64,000 nucleotides of DNA from Streptomyces griseoluteus (GCF_004784465.1 NZ_SRRU01000004.1:124001-188000), one strand, 5' to 3'; shown: positions 54,747-63,894, counted from the first letter of the stretch. Notes: a model not told the origin generated them from the letters alone. A program made the numbers and translations.

Positions 54747-55475
54747 ATGGCAGGCGCCAGTCGGTACGGCGGGGTGCGGGACGAGGACCTGCTCGCCCGT
54801 CATGTGCAGGGTGACCCGGATGCCTTCGGGGAGATCGTGCGGAGGCACCGGGACCGGCTGTGGGCGGTCGCGCTGCGGACGCTGGGGGACCGCGAGGAGG
54901 CCGCCGACGCGGTGCAGGACGCGCTGGTGTCGGCGTACCGGGCCGCGCACACCTTCCGCGGGCAGTCGGCCGTCACGACGTGGCTGCACCGGATCACGGT
55001 GAACGCCTGTCTGGACCGCATCCGCAAGGCCGCCTCGCGGAAGACCGCGCCCGTCGACGACCCCGAACGCCTGGAACAGCTCCTGGAGCCGCACGAGGCG
55101 GCCTCCGCTCCGGCCGAGCGCAACGACCTCCACCGCCAGCTCCTGGAGGCCCTCGGCACCCTTCCCGCGGAACAGCGGGCGGCGCTGGTCCTGGTGGACA
55201 TGCAGGGCTACCCCGTCGCCGAGGCCGCGCGGGTCCTGGACGTGCCCACCGGGACAGTGAAGAGCCGCTGCGCCCGAGGCCGGGCCAGACTCCTCCCCCT
55301 GCTCACCCACCTGCGGCCGGGCGACGCCGGTGAGGGTGGGAAAGAACCCGTGGCGGGACGGAACCGGGTGCACGGGGCATCCGTCCCACCTCCGACAGGA
55401 TCTGCGGGCGAGGGAACCGAAGACTCCGGGCCGAATGGTTCAGCCGTCGTGAAGGGCGGAGGTGGGCGAGCATGA
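54747..55475 (+). CDS. sigM: ECF sigma factor SigM
   Basis: A 242-residue ECF sigma factor. Region 2 (about 20-85) includes LWAVALRTLGDREEAADAVQDAL and region 4 (about 130-185) AEQRAALVLVDMQGYPVAEAAR with VPTGTVKSRCARGRARL. The C-terminal 45 residues are a disordered tail. It lies 26 bp after the pseudokinase gene and overlaps the anti-sigma gene by 4 bp. The neighbourhood murJ-kinase-sigM-anti-sigma-trxBA is syntenic with mycobacterial sigM, hence the symbol. The trigger and regulon are unknown here. Confidence 0.92.
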   Translation: MAGASRYGGVRDEDLLARHVQGDPDAFGEIVRRHRDRLWAVALRTLGDREEAADAVQDALVSAYRAAHTFRGQSAVTTWLHRITVNACLDRIRKAASRKTAPVDDPERLEQLLEPHEAASAPAERNDLHRQLLEALGTLPAEQRAALVLVDMQGYPVAEAARVLDVPTGTVKSRCARGRARLLPLLTHLRPGDAGEGGKEPVAGRNRVHGASVPPPTGSAGEGTEDSGPNGSAVVKGGGGRA

Positions 55476-56359
55476 CGTCCTCGACGGACACGACCGGGCA
55501 CCCGGATGTCGCCGAGATCTCCGACTTGACCGAGGGGCTCCTCCCACCGTCCCGCAGCGCGGAGCTGCGGCACCACCTCGAGGGCTGCGAAGCGTGCACC
55601 GAGGTCCATACCGCGCTGACGGAGATCCAGGGCTTGCTGCGCGACGTCCCGGATGTGCCCCCGATGCCCACGGACATCGCGGATCGGATCGACGCCGCCC
55701 TCGCCGCCGAGGCAGCGGGGCAGACTGAGCAGGCGGATTCCGTAGGCCCCGGCCGTCATGTTTCACGTGAAACACCGATCCCCCCGGCCCGCCCCGGCAA
55801 GCTCCCCCGGGCCGCCACTGGTCCCGGCCGGAAAGAGCGCTCTCGAAGTCGTCGCCGCACAGCCGCGTTGGGCGCCGTACTCACCGCTGCCGTCCTCGGG
55901 GCCGGCTCTCTGCTCATGCAGTCCGTCAGTAACAACGCGTCCGACAAGGCGGCGCGGAGCACGGCCGCGTCCGCCGTCGGCACGTTCTCCGGGGCCAGCG
56001 TGAAAAGCCAGGTGTCGGACCTGCTCACCGCCAGGGAGGGACTGCAGCGAGGGAGTCAGCACCCGCAGCAGGACACCGAGCCGGACCTCACCCCCTCGGG
56101 GCCTACGCAGAGCGCGAACACGTTGATCCAGACGGCGGCCCCGGTACCGGACTGTGTCCGCCGGGCACTCCACTCCGGTGAAACGGTTCTGGGGGCGAAG
56201 AGCGGCACCTATGCCGACAAGAGCGCCTACCTCGTGGTGGTGCCGGACAAGGCTGACAGCAAGCGCGTCACGGCCTACGTGGTCGACGCGTCCTGTGCGT
56301 CCAAGCGGACCGCCGCCGCCGGGAGTGTGCTCCTCAAGCAGAGTCTCGTCCGTTCCTGA
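55472..56359 (+). CDS. Membrane-bound zinc-finger anti-sigma factor (SigM partner)
   Basis: A 295-residue protein. An N-terminal zf-HC2-like anti-sigma domain has HHLEGCEAC (His-x3-Cys-x2-Cys). A single transmembrane helix spans about 130-148 (ALGAVLTAAVLGAGSLLMQS) and an extracellular domain follows with cysteines near DCVRRAL and VDASCASK that could form a disulphide. It should hold SigM at the membrane. ATGA overlap with sigM gives translational coupling. Residues 97-101 (VSRET) are encoded by a perfect parS in the linker between the cytoplasmic domain and the membrane helix. Confidence 0.88.
   Translation: MTSSTDTTGHPDVAEISDLTEGLLPPSRSAELRHHLEGCEACTEVHTALTEIQGLLRDVPDVPPMPTDIADRIDAALAAEAAGQTEQADSVGPGRHVSRETPIPPARPGKLPRAATGPGRKERSRSRRRTAALGAVLTAAVLGAGSLLMQSVSNNASDKAARSTAASAVGTFSGASVKSQVSDLLTAREGLQRGSQHPQQDTEPDLTPSGPTQSANTLIQTAAPVPDCVRRALHSGETVLGAKSGTYADKSAYLVVVPDKADSKRVTAYVVDASCASKRTAAAGSVLLKQSLVRS
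55760..55773. other. parS site (perfect), coding
   Basis: GTTTCACGTGAAAC read in frame as V97-S-R-E-T of the anti-sigma factor. Confidence 0.95.
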
Positions 56360-56434
56360 AACGGCGCGGACGTCGTCTCCGCCCACCCTCTCCTCGCCCG
56401 TACCGTGTGAGCCGTCGCGTGGCCGGACATCAGG

Positions 56435-56460
56435 GGAATGTGCGCCCCTTAGGATCGGTT
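56435..56460 (+). promoter_or_regulatory. SigR-type promoter of trxBA
   Basis: GGAAT (56435-56439), 18-bp spacer, GTT (56458-56460), matching the SigR consensus GGAAT-N18/19-GTT, 71 bp upstream of the trxB GTG. trxBA is a known SigR (disulphide stress) target in S. coelicolor. Confidence 0.9.
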
Positions 56461-56531
56461 GGGTGGTGTGAGAGTCCCGGCAGGGGCTCCCACCGGTCGG
56501 CCGACACAGACCAGAGACGAGGAACCAAGCC

Positions 56532-57503
56532 GTGAGCGACGTCCGTAATGTGATCATCATCGGCTCCGGGCCCGCGGGCTACACGGCGGCGCTGTACACC
56601 GCGCGTGCGTCCCTGAAGCCCCTGGTGTTCGAGGGTGCCGTCACCGCCGGTGGCGCGCTGATGAACACCACCGAGGTGGAGAACTTTCCGGGCTTCCCCA
56701 ACGGCATCATGGGCCCCGAGCTGATGGACAACATGCGGACGCAGGCCGAGCGCTTCGGCGCCGAGCTGCTGCCGGACGACATCGTCTCCGTCGACCTGAC
56801 CGGCGACGTGAAGACCGTCACCGACACCGCAGGCACGGTCCACCGGGCCAGGGCCGTCATCGTCGCCACCGGCTCCCAGCACCGCAAGCTCGCGCTGCCC
56901 AACGAGGACGCGCTGTCCGGCCGTGGCGTCTCGTGGTGCGCCACCTGTGACGGCTTCTTCTTCCGGGACCAGGACATCGCCGTCATCGGCGGCGGCGACA
57001 CCGCGATGGAGGAGGCGACCTTCCTTTCCCGGTTCGCCAAGTCCGTGACGATCATCCACCGCCGGGACACCCTGCGCGCCTCCAAGGCGATGCAGGAGCG
57101 CGCCTTCAACGACCCGAAGATCAAGTTCGCCTGGGACAGCGAGGTTGTCGAGATCCTGGGCGAGCAGAAGCTCTCCGGGCTGAAGCTGCGCAACCTCAAG
57201 ACCGGCGAGCTGTCGGACCTGCCCGTCACGGGTCTGTTCATCGCCATCGGCCACGACCCGCGCACCGAGCTGTTCAAGGGCCAGCTCGACCTGGACGCGG
57301 AGGGCTACCTCAAGGTCGAGGCGCCCTCCACCCGGACCAACCTGCCCGGCGTCTTCGCCGCAGGTGACGTGGTCGACCACACCTACCGCCAGGCGATCAC
57401 CGCGGCCGGCACCGGCTGTGCCTCGGCCCTGGACGCCGAGCGCTACCTCGCGGCCCTGCTGGACGAGGGCGGCCACGCCGAGCCCGAGAAGACCGCTGTC
57501 TGA
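56532..57503 (+). CDS. trxB: Thioredoxin reductase
   Basis: A 323-residue NADPH-dependent flavoenzyme reducing thioredoxin. The FAD motif is [19 protein letters not shown], the redox-active CATC is in [10 protein letters not shown], the NADPH motif is [12 protein letters not shown], and the FAD-binding C-terminal segment is [15 protein letters not shown]. The GTG follows GAGACGAGGAACC. It is cotranscribed with trxA 41 bp downstream and driven by a SigR-type promoter, so it is induced by thiol oxidative stress. Confidence 0.97.
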   Translation: MSDVRNVIIIGSGPAGYTAALYTARASLKPLVFEGAVTAGGALMNTTEVENFPGFPNGIMGPELMDNMRTQAERFGAELLPDDIVSVDLTGDVKTVTDTAGTVHRARAVIVATGSQHRKLALPNEDALSGRGVSWCATCDGFFFRDQDIAVIGGGDTAMEEATFLSRFAKSVTIIHRRDTLRASKAMQERAFNDPKIKFAWDSEVVEILGEQKLSGLKLRNLKTGELSDLPVTGLFIAIGHDPRTELFKGQLDLDAEGYLKVEAPSTRTNLPGVFAAGDVVDHTYRQAITAAGTGCASALDAERYLAALLDEGGHAEPEKTAV

Positions 57504-57544
57504 TACCCCCTTCCCCCACCGAATGATCAAGTGAGGAGCCCGCT

Positions 57545-57877
57545 GTGGCCGGCACCGTGAAGAAAACGACTGATGACTCCTTCGACGAGGACGTCCTCAA
57601 GAGCGACAAGCCCGTCCTGGTGGACTTCTGGGCCGAGTGGTGCGGCCCGTGCCGCCAGATCGCTCCGTCCCTGGAGGCCATCGCCGCCGAGCACGGCGAC
57701 AAGATCCAGATCGTCAAGCTGAACATCGACGAGAACCCGGCCACGGCCGCCAAGTACGGCGTCATGTCCATCCCGACGCTGAACGTCTACCAGGGCGGCG
57801 AGGTCGTCAAGACGATCGTCGGCGCCAAGCCGAAGGCGGCGCTCGTCCGCGACCTGGACGACTTCATCACCGGCTGA
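57545..57877 (+). CDS. trxA: Thioredoxin
   Basis: A 110-residue thioredoxin with the active site WAEWCGPCRQIAP, the cis-proline VMSIPTLNVY and the buried-Asp strand VLVDFW. It is the electron acceptor of the upstream trxB product. The GTG at 57545 follows GTGAGGAGC. A parS begins 1 bp after its stop, then a strong terminator. Confidence 0.97.
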   Translation: MAGTVKKTTDDSFDEDVLKSDKPVLVDFWAEWCGPCRQIAPSLEAIAAEHGDKIQIVKLNIDENPATAAKYGVMSIPTLNVYQGGEVVKTIVGAKPKAALVRDLDDFITG

Positions 57878-57878
57878 C

Positions 57879-57892
57879 GTTTCACGTGAAAC
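57879..57892. other. parS site (perfect)
   Basis: GTTTCACGTGAAAC one base after the trxA stop codon, before the trxBA terminator. Confidence 0.95.
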
Positions 57893-57900
57893 ACGGCTCA

Positions 57901-57934
57901 CGAAGGGGCCGGCCCACTCGGGCCGGCCCCTTCG
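57901..57934. terminator. Terminator of trxBA
   Basis: A 15-bp perfect stem CGAAGGGGCCGGCCC / GGGCCGGCCCCTTCG with loop ACTC. It is probably bidirectional with the convergent GNAT gene. Confidence 0.92.
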
Positions 57935-57966
57935 TCGTGTCCGTGATCCGGAGTCCGCGCCGACCG

Positions 57967-58584
57967 TCAGAGCGGCCGTAGCGCCGGTTCCTTGTGCACC
58001 GCGCCCAGCAGCCGGTCGAGTGCCATCTCGACGTCTTCCTTCCAGGACAGCGTGGAACGCAGTTCCAGACGGAGACGGGGGTGGCGGGAGTGCTGGCGCA
58101 CCGTCTTGAAGCCGACGGCAAGGAGATGGTCGGCCGGCAGCAGGCAGGCGGGCTCTTTCCAGCGGGTGTCCCCGAACGCCTCGATGGCCTTGAAGTTCCG
58201 GCGCAGCAGATCCTTGGCGACCGCCTGCACCAGCATCCGGCCCAGCCCCTGCCCCTGGTAGCCGGGCATGATGAACGACGTGATGAGCTGAACGGCGTCC
58301 GGAGAGACCGGGCTCGTGGGGAACGCCGTCGCACGCGGGACGTAGGCGGCCGGGGCGTAGAGCACGAAGCCGACCGGTACGTCGTCGACATAGGCGACGC
58401 GGCCGCAGGAGCCCCAGTCCAGCAGGACGGCGGAGATCCAGGACTCCTTCTCCACCTCCGCGGTCCCCTCGCGCACGGCCGCTTCGGCGGTGACCGGGTC
58501 CAGTTCCCAGAACACGCAGGAGCGGCACCGCTGGGGGAGGTCCTTGAGATTGTCCAGCGTGAGCGGTACGAGCCGACGCCCCAT
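57967..58584 (-). CDS. GNAT N-acetyltransferase
   Basis: A 205-residue protein between trxA and parB. An N-terminal cysteine pair (RCRSCVFWELDP) precedes the GNAT core with motif A FIMPGYQGQGLGRMLVQAV. The CxxC start resembles a subgroup of acetyltransferases conserved at this spot in streptomycetes. In Mycobacterium this slot carries the peptidoglycan regulator cwlM instead. The ATG at 58584 follows GAGGAAC; the frame extension to 58665 is not family-like. The acceptor is unknown. Confidence 0.85.
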   Translation of the reverse strand: MGRRLVPLTLDNLKDLPQRCRSCVFWELDPVTAEAAVREGTAEVEKESWISAVLLDWGSCGRVAYVDDVPVGFVLYAPAAYVPRATAFPTSPVSPDAVQLITSFIMPGYQGQGLGRMLVQAVAKDLLRRNFKAIEAFGDTRWKEPACLLPADHLLAVGFKTVRQHSRHPRLRLELRSTLSWKEDVEMALDRLLGAVHKEPALRPL

Positions 58585-58678
58585 AAAAGACGTTCCTCGC
58601 TTCCTTCGCCGGGTCATATCCGCTGGCATCGTATCCACGATGCGATTGCCTAGATACCGGCGCAAAGCAAAGAGCGGA

Positions 58679-58705
58679 CCGTGTTCCGGTACACACCGGA
58701 CACGG
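58679..58705 (-). terminator. Terminator of parAB
   Basis: CCGTGTTCCGGT / ACCGGACACGG, an 11-bp stem with one bulged T and loop ACAC, 40 bp past the parB stop. Confidence 0.7.
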
Positions 58706-58745
58706 CCCGCCCCTGCGGCCCTGGTGAGGACGCCCTGACAGAGGG

Positions 58746-59840
58746 CTACTCCTCGGAGTCCTCCTCCTGGAGCCCCTTCGGCAGGATCGGCCCCTCACCC
58801 GGAGCCAGCGTGCCGAGGATGCGCTCCAGATCGTCCACCGAGGCGAACTCGACGGTGATCTTGCCCTTCTTCTGGCCGAGGTCGACCTTCACCCGGGTCT
58901 CGAACCGGTCGGAGAGCCGCGTCGCCAGATCGCTCAGCGCCGGGGAGACCAGAGCACCGGCCCGAGGGCCCTTGGCACGCTGGGCCCGCTGGGGGCGCGA
59001 ACCCATCAGCGTCACGATCTCCTCGACCGCCCGCACCGACAGCCCCTCGGCCACGATGCGGTGCGCCAGCCGGTCCTGCTCCTCGGAGTCCTCCACCGAC
59101 AGCAGCGCTCGCGCGTGACCGGCCGAGAGCACGCCCGCGGCGACCCTCTTCTGCACGGTCGCCGAAAGCTTCAGCAGCCGCAGAGTGTTGGAGATCTGCG
59201 GCCGGGAGCGCCCGATGCGGTCGGCCAACTGGTCGTGCGTGCAGTTGAAGTCCTTGAGCAACTGGTCGTAGGCGTGTGCCTCTTCCAGCGGGTTCAACTG
59301 CGCGCGGTGCAGGTTCTCCAGCAGGGCGTCCAGCAGCAGCTTCTCGTCGTCCGTGGCACGGACGATCGCCGGAATGGACTCCAGCTCCGCCTCACGGCTG
59401 GCGCGCAACCGGCGCTCACCCATGATCAGTTCGTAGCGGTCGTCGCCCAGTTCCCGTACGACGACGGGCTGGAGCAGGCCGACCTCCTTGATGGAGATGA
59501 CCAGTTCGTTCAGCGCGTCCTCGTCGAAGACCTCGCGCGGCTGGCGCGGGTTCGGCGTGATGGACTCGAGCGGCAGCTCGGCGAAGTAGGCACCGGCGGG
59601 CGGCGCGGGGCGCTCGTCGGCCGGGCTTGCCGGGGCGCCCTCCGGCTCTTGGGGCGCCGACGACAGGGCACCGCCCCGGCCGATGCCGGCGGACCTGCGG
59701 TCGGGCGACAGCGCCGGACCCGATGCCGAGCCGGCGGACGAACCGCCACCCAGCACGGCCGAAGCCGGGATCTTCTCGGTCGGTGCTGCGGGGATCAGTG
59801 CGCCAAGTCCTCGGCCCAGCCCCCTCCGTCGATCACTCAC
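58746..59840 (-). CDS. parB: Chromosome partitioning protein ParB
   Basis: A 364-residue CTP-dependent DNA clamp that loads at parS and organises origin regions, vital for segregation into spores. The N-terminal ParA-interacting [17 protein letters not shown] is followed by a disordered Pro/Ser linker. The CTPase/ParB domain has [21 protein letters not shown] and [12 protein letters not shown] (GERRxRA). The helix-turn-helix [27 protein letters not shown] segment ([18 protein letters not shown]) reads parS. It overlaps parA by 4 bp (ATGA). Confidence 0.97.
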   Translation of the reverse strand: MSDRRRGLGRGLGALIPAAPTEKIPASAVLGGGSSAGSASGPALSPDRRSAGIGRGGALSSAPQEPEGAPASPADERPAPPAGAYFAELPLESITPNPRQPREVFDEDALNELVISIKEVGLLQPVVVRELGDDRYELIMGERRLRASREAELESIPAIVRATDDEKLLLDALLENLHRAQLNPLEEAHAYDQLLKDFNCTHDQLADRIGRSRPQISNTLRLLKLSATVQKRVAAGVLSAGHARALLSVEDSEEQDRLAHRIVAEGLSVRAVEEIVTLMGSRPQRAQRAKGPRAGALVSPALSDLATRLSDRFETRVKVDLGQKKGKITVEFASVDDLERILGTLAPGEGPILPKGLQEEDSEE

Positions 59841-60910
59841 TGCATCCCCTCCACCATGTTCGGGTCGTTCTGGGTGCCGAGATGGGCCTGGGTCGGGTCA
59901 TAGCTGACCCCCACACCCCTCAGCGCGATCTCTCGGGCCGCCTCGAGATAGGAGAGCGCACCGCTCGATCCTGGATCGTAGGTCAGTACCGTCTGCCCGT
60001 AGCTCGGCGCCTCGGAGATACGGACCGAGCGAGGAATGCTCGTCCGCAGCACCTCGTCGCCGAAGTGGGTGCGCACCTCTTCCGCGACCTGGGAGGCGAG
60101 GCGGGTCCGGCCGTCGTACATCGTGAGCAGGATCGTCGACACATGCAGGGACTGGTTGAGATGGCCCCGCACCAGGTCGACGTTGCGCAGGAGTTGGCCC
60201 AGGCCCTCCAGGGCGTAGTACTCGCACTGGATCGGGATGAGGACTTCCTGGCCGGCCACGAGTGCGTTGACCGTCAACAGGCCCAGCGAGGGCGGGCAGT
60301 CGATGAGGATGTAGTCCAACGGCTGCTCGTACGCCTGGATGGCGCGCTCCAGCCGGCTCTCGCGGGCCACCAGGGAGACCAGCTCGATCTCCGCGCCCGC
60401 GAGGTCGATCGTGGCGGGAGCACAGAAGAGGCCCTCGACATCGGGGACGGGCTGGACGACCTCGGCCAGGGGCCGACTGTCCACCAGCACGTCGTAGATG
60501 GAGGGAACTTCCGCGTGGTGGTCGATCCCCAGTGCCGTGGAGGCATTCCCCTGCGGGTCGAGGTCGATCACCAGGACCCGGCCGCCGTGCAGCGCGAGGG
60601 AGGCGGCCAGATTGACGGTCGTCGTGGTCTTGCCGACGCCGCCCTTCTGGTTGGCGACCACGATGACTCGGGTCTGCTCCGGCCTCGGCATGCCTTCAGC
60701 GGCACGGCCCAGGGCGTCGACCGCCACTTGGGCCGCACGACCGATGGGAGTGTCGTCCATCGGAGGCGGTGTTTCACGTGAAACATCCGTCCCCCTCGAT
60801 TCGGTACGGGGACCGGGGACCGGATCGGTCATCGGTCCCGCGATGTTGGCGTCGGACCGCAAGGATTCACTCTCCTCGACTACAGGCTCGCAATGAACAG
60901 AGCCTCCCAT
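59837..60910 (-). CDS. parA: Chromosome partitioning ATPase ParA
   Basis: A 357-residue deviant Walker ATPase that forms tracks for ParB complexes in aerial hyphae. The Walker motif is [37 protein letters not shown] and [16 protein letters not shown] follow. The ATG at 60910 ([13 protein letters not shown]) is chosen because it keeps the N-terminal extension usual for Streptomyces ParA; another Met (60832) is possible. Residues 43-47 (VSRET) are coded by a perfect parS. DnaA boxes and another parS lie upstream. Confidence 0.95.
   Translation of the reverse strand: MGGSVHCEPVVEESESLRSDANIAGPMTDPVPGPRTESRGTDVSRETPPPMDDTPIGRAAQVAVDALGRAAEGMPRPEQTRVIVVANQKGGVGKTTTTVNLAASLALHGGRVLVIDLDPQGNASTALGIDHHAEVPSIYDVLVDSRPLAEVVQPVPDVEGLFCAPATIDLAGAEIELVSLVARESRLERAIQAYEQPLDYILIDCPPSLGLLTVNALVAGQEVLIPIQCEYYALEGLGQLLRNVDLVRGHLNQSLHVSTILLTMYDGRTRLASQVAEEVRTHFGDEVLRTSIPRSVRISEAPSYGQTVLTYDPGSSGALSYLEAAREIALRGVGVSYDPTQAHLGTQNDPNMVEGMQ
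60771..60784. other. parS site (perfect), coding within parA
   Basis: GTTTCACGTGAAAC read in frame on the minus strand as V43-S-R-E-T of ParA. Confidence 0.95.
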
Positions 60911-60946
60911 GCCTTCGGGGGCGTGAACCAGTGAGCCCTGTCCTTC

Positions 60947-60973
60947 TGTGGAGAAGTCCACCTCTGTGGACAA
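60947..60973 (-). promoter_or_regulatory. Two DnaA boxes upstream of parA
   Basis: On the minus strand TTCTCCACA (60955-60947) and the perfect Streptomyces box TTGTCCACA (60973-60965), spaced 9 bp apart, begin 37 bp upstream of the parA ATG. Confidence 0.7.
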
Positions 60974-61068
60974 CTTCGGAACCCCTCCGAGTGAACCAAG
61001 AGGCCGCCGGTCGAGGGGTTCTGCCGCGGCGCGACCGCGGCTGATGATGCCGTGCAGCAAGGAGCGAC

Positions 61069-61082
61069 GTTTCACGTGAAAC
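61069..61082. other. parS site (perfect)
   Basis: GTTTCACGTGAAAC in the rsmG-parA gap, 159 bp upstream of the parA start and about 285 bp from the parS inside parA. Confidence 0.95.
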
Positions 61083-61239
61083 ACGATGCACAGCCCGGAG
61101 GACCGGTGCTCTGCGACACTCCGGCTCGCCCGGCCGACTAACCCGGCCGGGAAAGAAAGATGCGCCCCCAGCCTCGGCCAGGGACGCACTCTCAGGGCTC
61201 AAGGGCCCAGGACCAGCCCGGGACGGAGAAGCCCACGAC

Positions 61240-61956
61240 TCAGCGGCGCCGCCGTGTCCGGCTCGTACGGGCCGCCTTGGCGCGCTTGGCGGCGAAGCGG
61301 ACACCGCCGGGGCTTTCCCCGACCTCCACCCGGACCACCGTGGACAGCGGGTCCACCACGCCCTCGCCGACCTGGAGCACCGAGGTGGAGACCGCACCGA
61401 GCTTGCTCAGCGCGGTGGACGCCGCCTTCAGCTCCTCCTCGGCGGTGTCGCCCTTGAGCGCCAGCATCTCGCCGTAGGGCCGCAGCAACGGGATGCCCCA
61501 GGTGGCCAGGCGGTCCAGCGGAGCCACGGCACGCGCGGTCACCACATGGACCGGCGGCACCTTGCCCAGCATCTCCTCCGCGCGCCCCCGGACCACGGTG
61601 ACGTGGTCCAGGCCCAGCAGCTCCACGACCTCGGTGAGGAACGTGGTCCGCCGCAGCAGGGGCTCCAGCAGGGTGATGTTGAGGTCGTCCCGCACCAGGG
61701 CCAGCGGAATGCCCGGCAGTCCCGCACCCGAGCCGACATCGCACACCGTCACCCCCTCGGGGACGGCCTCGGAGAGCACCGCGCAGTTCAGCAGGTGCCG
61801 CTCCCACAGCCGGGGCACCTCCCGCGGGCCGATCAGGCCACGCTGGACGCCTGCCTCGGCGAGCAGCTCCGCATAGCGGACCGCGTCATCGAAGCGATCG
61901 CCAAACACTTCCCGCGCCTCTTCGGGCGCGGGGGGAAGCTCCGCTGCCTCCGTCAC
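61240..61956 (-). CDS. rsmG: 16S rRNA (guanine-N7) methyltransferase RsmG
   Basis: A 238-residue SAM methyltransferase modifying G527 of 16S rRNA; loss gives low-level streptomycin resistance and antibiotic overproduction in Streptomyces. The SAM motif is VCDVGSGAGLPGIPLALV; PREVPRLWERHLLNCAVLSE and RAVAPLDRLATWGIPLL are family blocks. The start is the GTG at 61956 (VTEAAELPPAP) after GGAAGGAC. The C-terminus is basic. It is part of the conserved yidC-jag-rsmG-parA order. Confidence 0.96.
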   Translation of the reverse strand: MTEAAELPPAPEEAREVFGDRFDDAVRYAELLAEAGVQRGLIGPREVPRLWERHLLNCAVLSEAVPEGVTVCDVGSGAGLPGIPLALVRDDLNITLLEPLLRRTTFLTEVVELLGLDHVTVVRGRAEEMLGKVPPVHVVTARAVAPLDRLATWGIPLLRPYGEMLALKGDTAEEELKAASTALSKLGAVSTSVLQVGEGVVDPLSTVVRVEVGESPGGVRFAAKRAKAARTSRTRRRR

Positions 61957-62025
61957 GGGGACCGTCCTTCCGTACCGCGCCGGTGCTTCACGCACCGGCC
62001 CTCAGAACTACCAGGCTGACAAAGT

Positions 62026-62056
62026 TCGGCCCCGTCTGTTGGTCAGACGGGGCCGA
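62026..62056 (-). terminator. Terminator after jag
   Basis: A 13-bp perfect stem TCGGCCCCGTCTG / CAGACGGGGCCGA with a 5-nt loop, 18 bp beyond the jag stop. Confidence 0.88.
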
Positions 62057-62073
62057 TGGAACCATGGGGCCGA

Positions 62074-62586
62074 TCAGGCGGGCAGCACGACGACGAACCG
62101 CTGGGGCTCCTCGCCCTCGGACTCGCTGCGCAGTCCCGCGCCCTTGATTGCGTCGTGGACGACCTTGCGCTCGAACGGGGTCATCGGCTTGAGCTTGACC
62201 GGCTCCCCGGTGCTCTTGACCTCGGCGGCCGCCTTGGCGCCCAGCTCGGCCAGCTCGGTGCGCTTCTGCGCCCGGTAGCCCGCGATGTCCAGCATCAGCC
62301 GGCTGCGGTCACCGGTCTCGCGGTGCACGGCCAGGCGCGTCAGCTCCTGAAGGGCCTCCAGCACCTCGCCGTCCCGGCCGACCAGCTTCTGCAGATCGCG
62401 GCCCGGCGCGTCGCTGATGATCGAGACGGAGGCGCGGTCGGCCTCCACGTCCATGTCGATGTCGCCGTCGAGATCGGCGATGTCCAGCAGACCCTCGAGG
62501 TAGTCCGCAGCGATCTCACCCTCCTGCTCCAGGCGGGTGAGGGTGTCTGCACCCTCGGCGGCGGCGGTGGTGGTGCCTTCCGTCAC
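62074..62586 (-). CDS. jag: Jag/KhpB-type KH-R3H RNA-binding protein
   Basis: A 170-residue RNA-binding protein with a KH domain (SIISDAPGRDLQKLVGRDGEVLEALQ, core GRDLQKLVGRDGEVLEAL) and a C-terminal R3H domain (AVHRETGDRSRLMLDIAGYR). The extended N-terminal Jag domain of firmicutes is missing, as usual in actinomycetes. The GTG at 62586 follows AAGGAGCCC, 15 bp after yidC. KhpB proteins affect elongation and division in Gram-positives. Confidence 0.94.
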   Translation of the reverse strand: MTEGTTTAAAEGADTLTRLEQEGEIAADYLEGLLDIADLDGDIDMDVEADRASVSIISDAPGRDLQKLVGRDGEVLEALQELTRLAVHRETGDRSRLMLDIAGYRAQKRTELAELGAKAAAEVKSTGEPVKLKPMTPFERKVVHDAIKGAGLRSESEGEEPQRFVVVLPA

Positions 62587-62601
62587 GGGATGGGCTCCTT
62601 C

Positions 62602-63891
62602 TTACTTCTTGGACGGGGACTTGGGCCGCTGGCCACCCTTGCGCTGCCCGGACTGGGCCTTGCTGCGGGTGCCGGAACCGGGCTTCGGAGTCTGCTTGGG
62701 AGGCGCGGGCTTGGCGTCCTGCGGCTCCTCGGACTTGGTCAGCGAGGGCGAAGAGGCGGGCTCATCGGCCGGCTCGGCCTCGTGCGGCTGCTTGGGCCCC
62801 GCCTGGCGCTGGGACTTGCTCTGCCGCTTGGGCTGCTGACGGCGCGGGGCGCCGACGGCCGCGGTGGGCGTGCCGTCCTCGGCCTGAGCGACGGCCTGGC
62901 TGTCGCTCTTGACCACGTTGCCGTCGGCCTGGGCCACCAGACCGGCCTTGGTGAGGGAGTTGATGAACTTCCGCTCGGCCTCGTTGCGGTCGCGGCCCTT
63001 GGCGACGATCGCCTTGACGATCACCCGGGCGCTGCGGCTGCGGACCTTGCCGTGGTGCGTGACGTGACCGGTCAGGCGCTCCAGGTAGGCGGCCTGCGCC
63101 TTGGAGCCCGGAGTCGGGTTGTTGCGGATGACGTACATCTGCTGGCCCATGGTCCACACGTTGGTGGTCAGCCAGTAGACGAGGACACCGACCGGGAAGT
63201 TGATGCCGAAGACGGCGAACATGATCGGGAAGACGTACATCAGCATCTTCTGCTGCTGCATGAACGGGGTCTTCACCGAGGTGTCGACGTTCTTCGTCAT
63301 GAGCTGGCGCTGCGTGTAGAACTGCGACGCCGACATCAGGACGATCATGATGGCGGTGACGACCCGCACATCGGTGACGGTGGCACCGAGGGCGTGCAGG
63401 GTGTCCGCGTTGTCCTTGAACTTCGCCGCGAGCGGGGCACCGAAGATGTGCGCCTTACGGGCGCTCTCCAGCAGCGAGTCGTTGATGACGCCGATGGTCT
63501 TGCCCGACGCGATGCCGTTGAGCACGTGGTACAGGGCGAAGAAGAACGGCGACTGCGCCAGGATGGGAAGGCACGAGGAGAGCGGGTTGGTACCCGACTC
63601 CTTGTACAGCTTCATCATCTCTTCGGACTGGCGCTGCTTGTCGTTCTTGTAGCGCTCCTGGATCTTCTTCATCTCCGGCTGGAGCGTCTGCATCGCACGC
63701 GTCGCCTTGATCTGCTTCACGAAGAGCGGGATCAGGCAGATGCGGATCAGGACCACCAGGGACACGATGGACAGGCCCCAGGCCCAACCCGTGTCAGGGC
63801 CGAAGATGGACCCGTACACCGTGTGGAACTGGACGATGACCCAGGAGACGGGTGTCGTGATGAAGCTGAAGAAGCTGGCAATCGTGTCCAC
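62602..63891 (-). CDS. yidC: Membrane protein insertase YidC/OxaA
   Basis: A 429-residue five-helix insertase. Helix 1 follows the start [17 protein letters not shown]; the cytoplasmic loop is [20 protein letters not shown], and [13 protein letters not shown] and [20 protein letters not shown] are later helices. The C-terminal 130 residues are Lys/Gln/Pro-rich and probably bind ribosomes. The GTG at 63891 follows AAGGAG, which overlaps the end of yidD. Order rnpA-yidD-yidC-jag-rsmG-parA-parB is standard near oriC. Confidence 0.96.
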   Translation of the reverse strand: MDTIASFFSFITTPVSWVIVQFHTVYGSIFGPDTGWAWGLSIVSLVVLIRICLIPLFVKQIKATRAMQTLQPEMKKIQERYKNDKQRQSEEMMKLYKESGTNPLSSCLPILAQSPFFFALYHVLNGIASGKTIGVINDSLLESARKAHIFGAPLAAKFKDNADTLHALGATVTDVRVVTAIMIVLMSASQFYTQRQLMTKNVDTSVKTPFMQQQKMLMYVFPIMFAVFGINFPVGVLVYWLTTNVWTMGQQMYVIRNNPTPGSKAQAAYLERLTGHVTHHGKVRSRSARVIVKAIVAKGRDRNEAERKFINSLTKAGLVAQADGNVVKSDSQAVAQAEDGTPTAAVGAPRRQQPKRQSKSQRQAGPKQPHEAEPADEPASSPSLTKSEEPQDAKPAPPKQTPKPGSGTRSKAQSGQRKGGQRPKSPSKK

Positions 63892-63894
63892 TAA

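Larger units (their letters stand above)
60911..61239. other. rsmG-parA gap
   Basis: This 329-bp gap has no gene. It contains two DnaA-box matches, a perfect parS, and a weak hairpin CCCGGCCG (61129-61136) / CGGCCGGG (61144-61151) that might end rsmG transcripts. parAB promoters must lie here but are not clear by eye. Confidence 0.65.

Noticed and set aside
61129..61151. Hairpin CCCGGCCG / CGGCCGGG as the rsmG terminator
   Set aside because: Only 8 bp of low-complexity GC stem with a 7-nt loop; such hairpins are common by chance at this GC content, so it is mentioned only in the gap entry.
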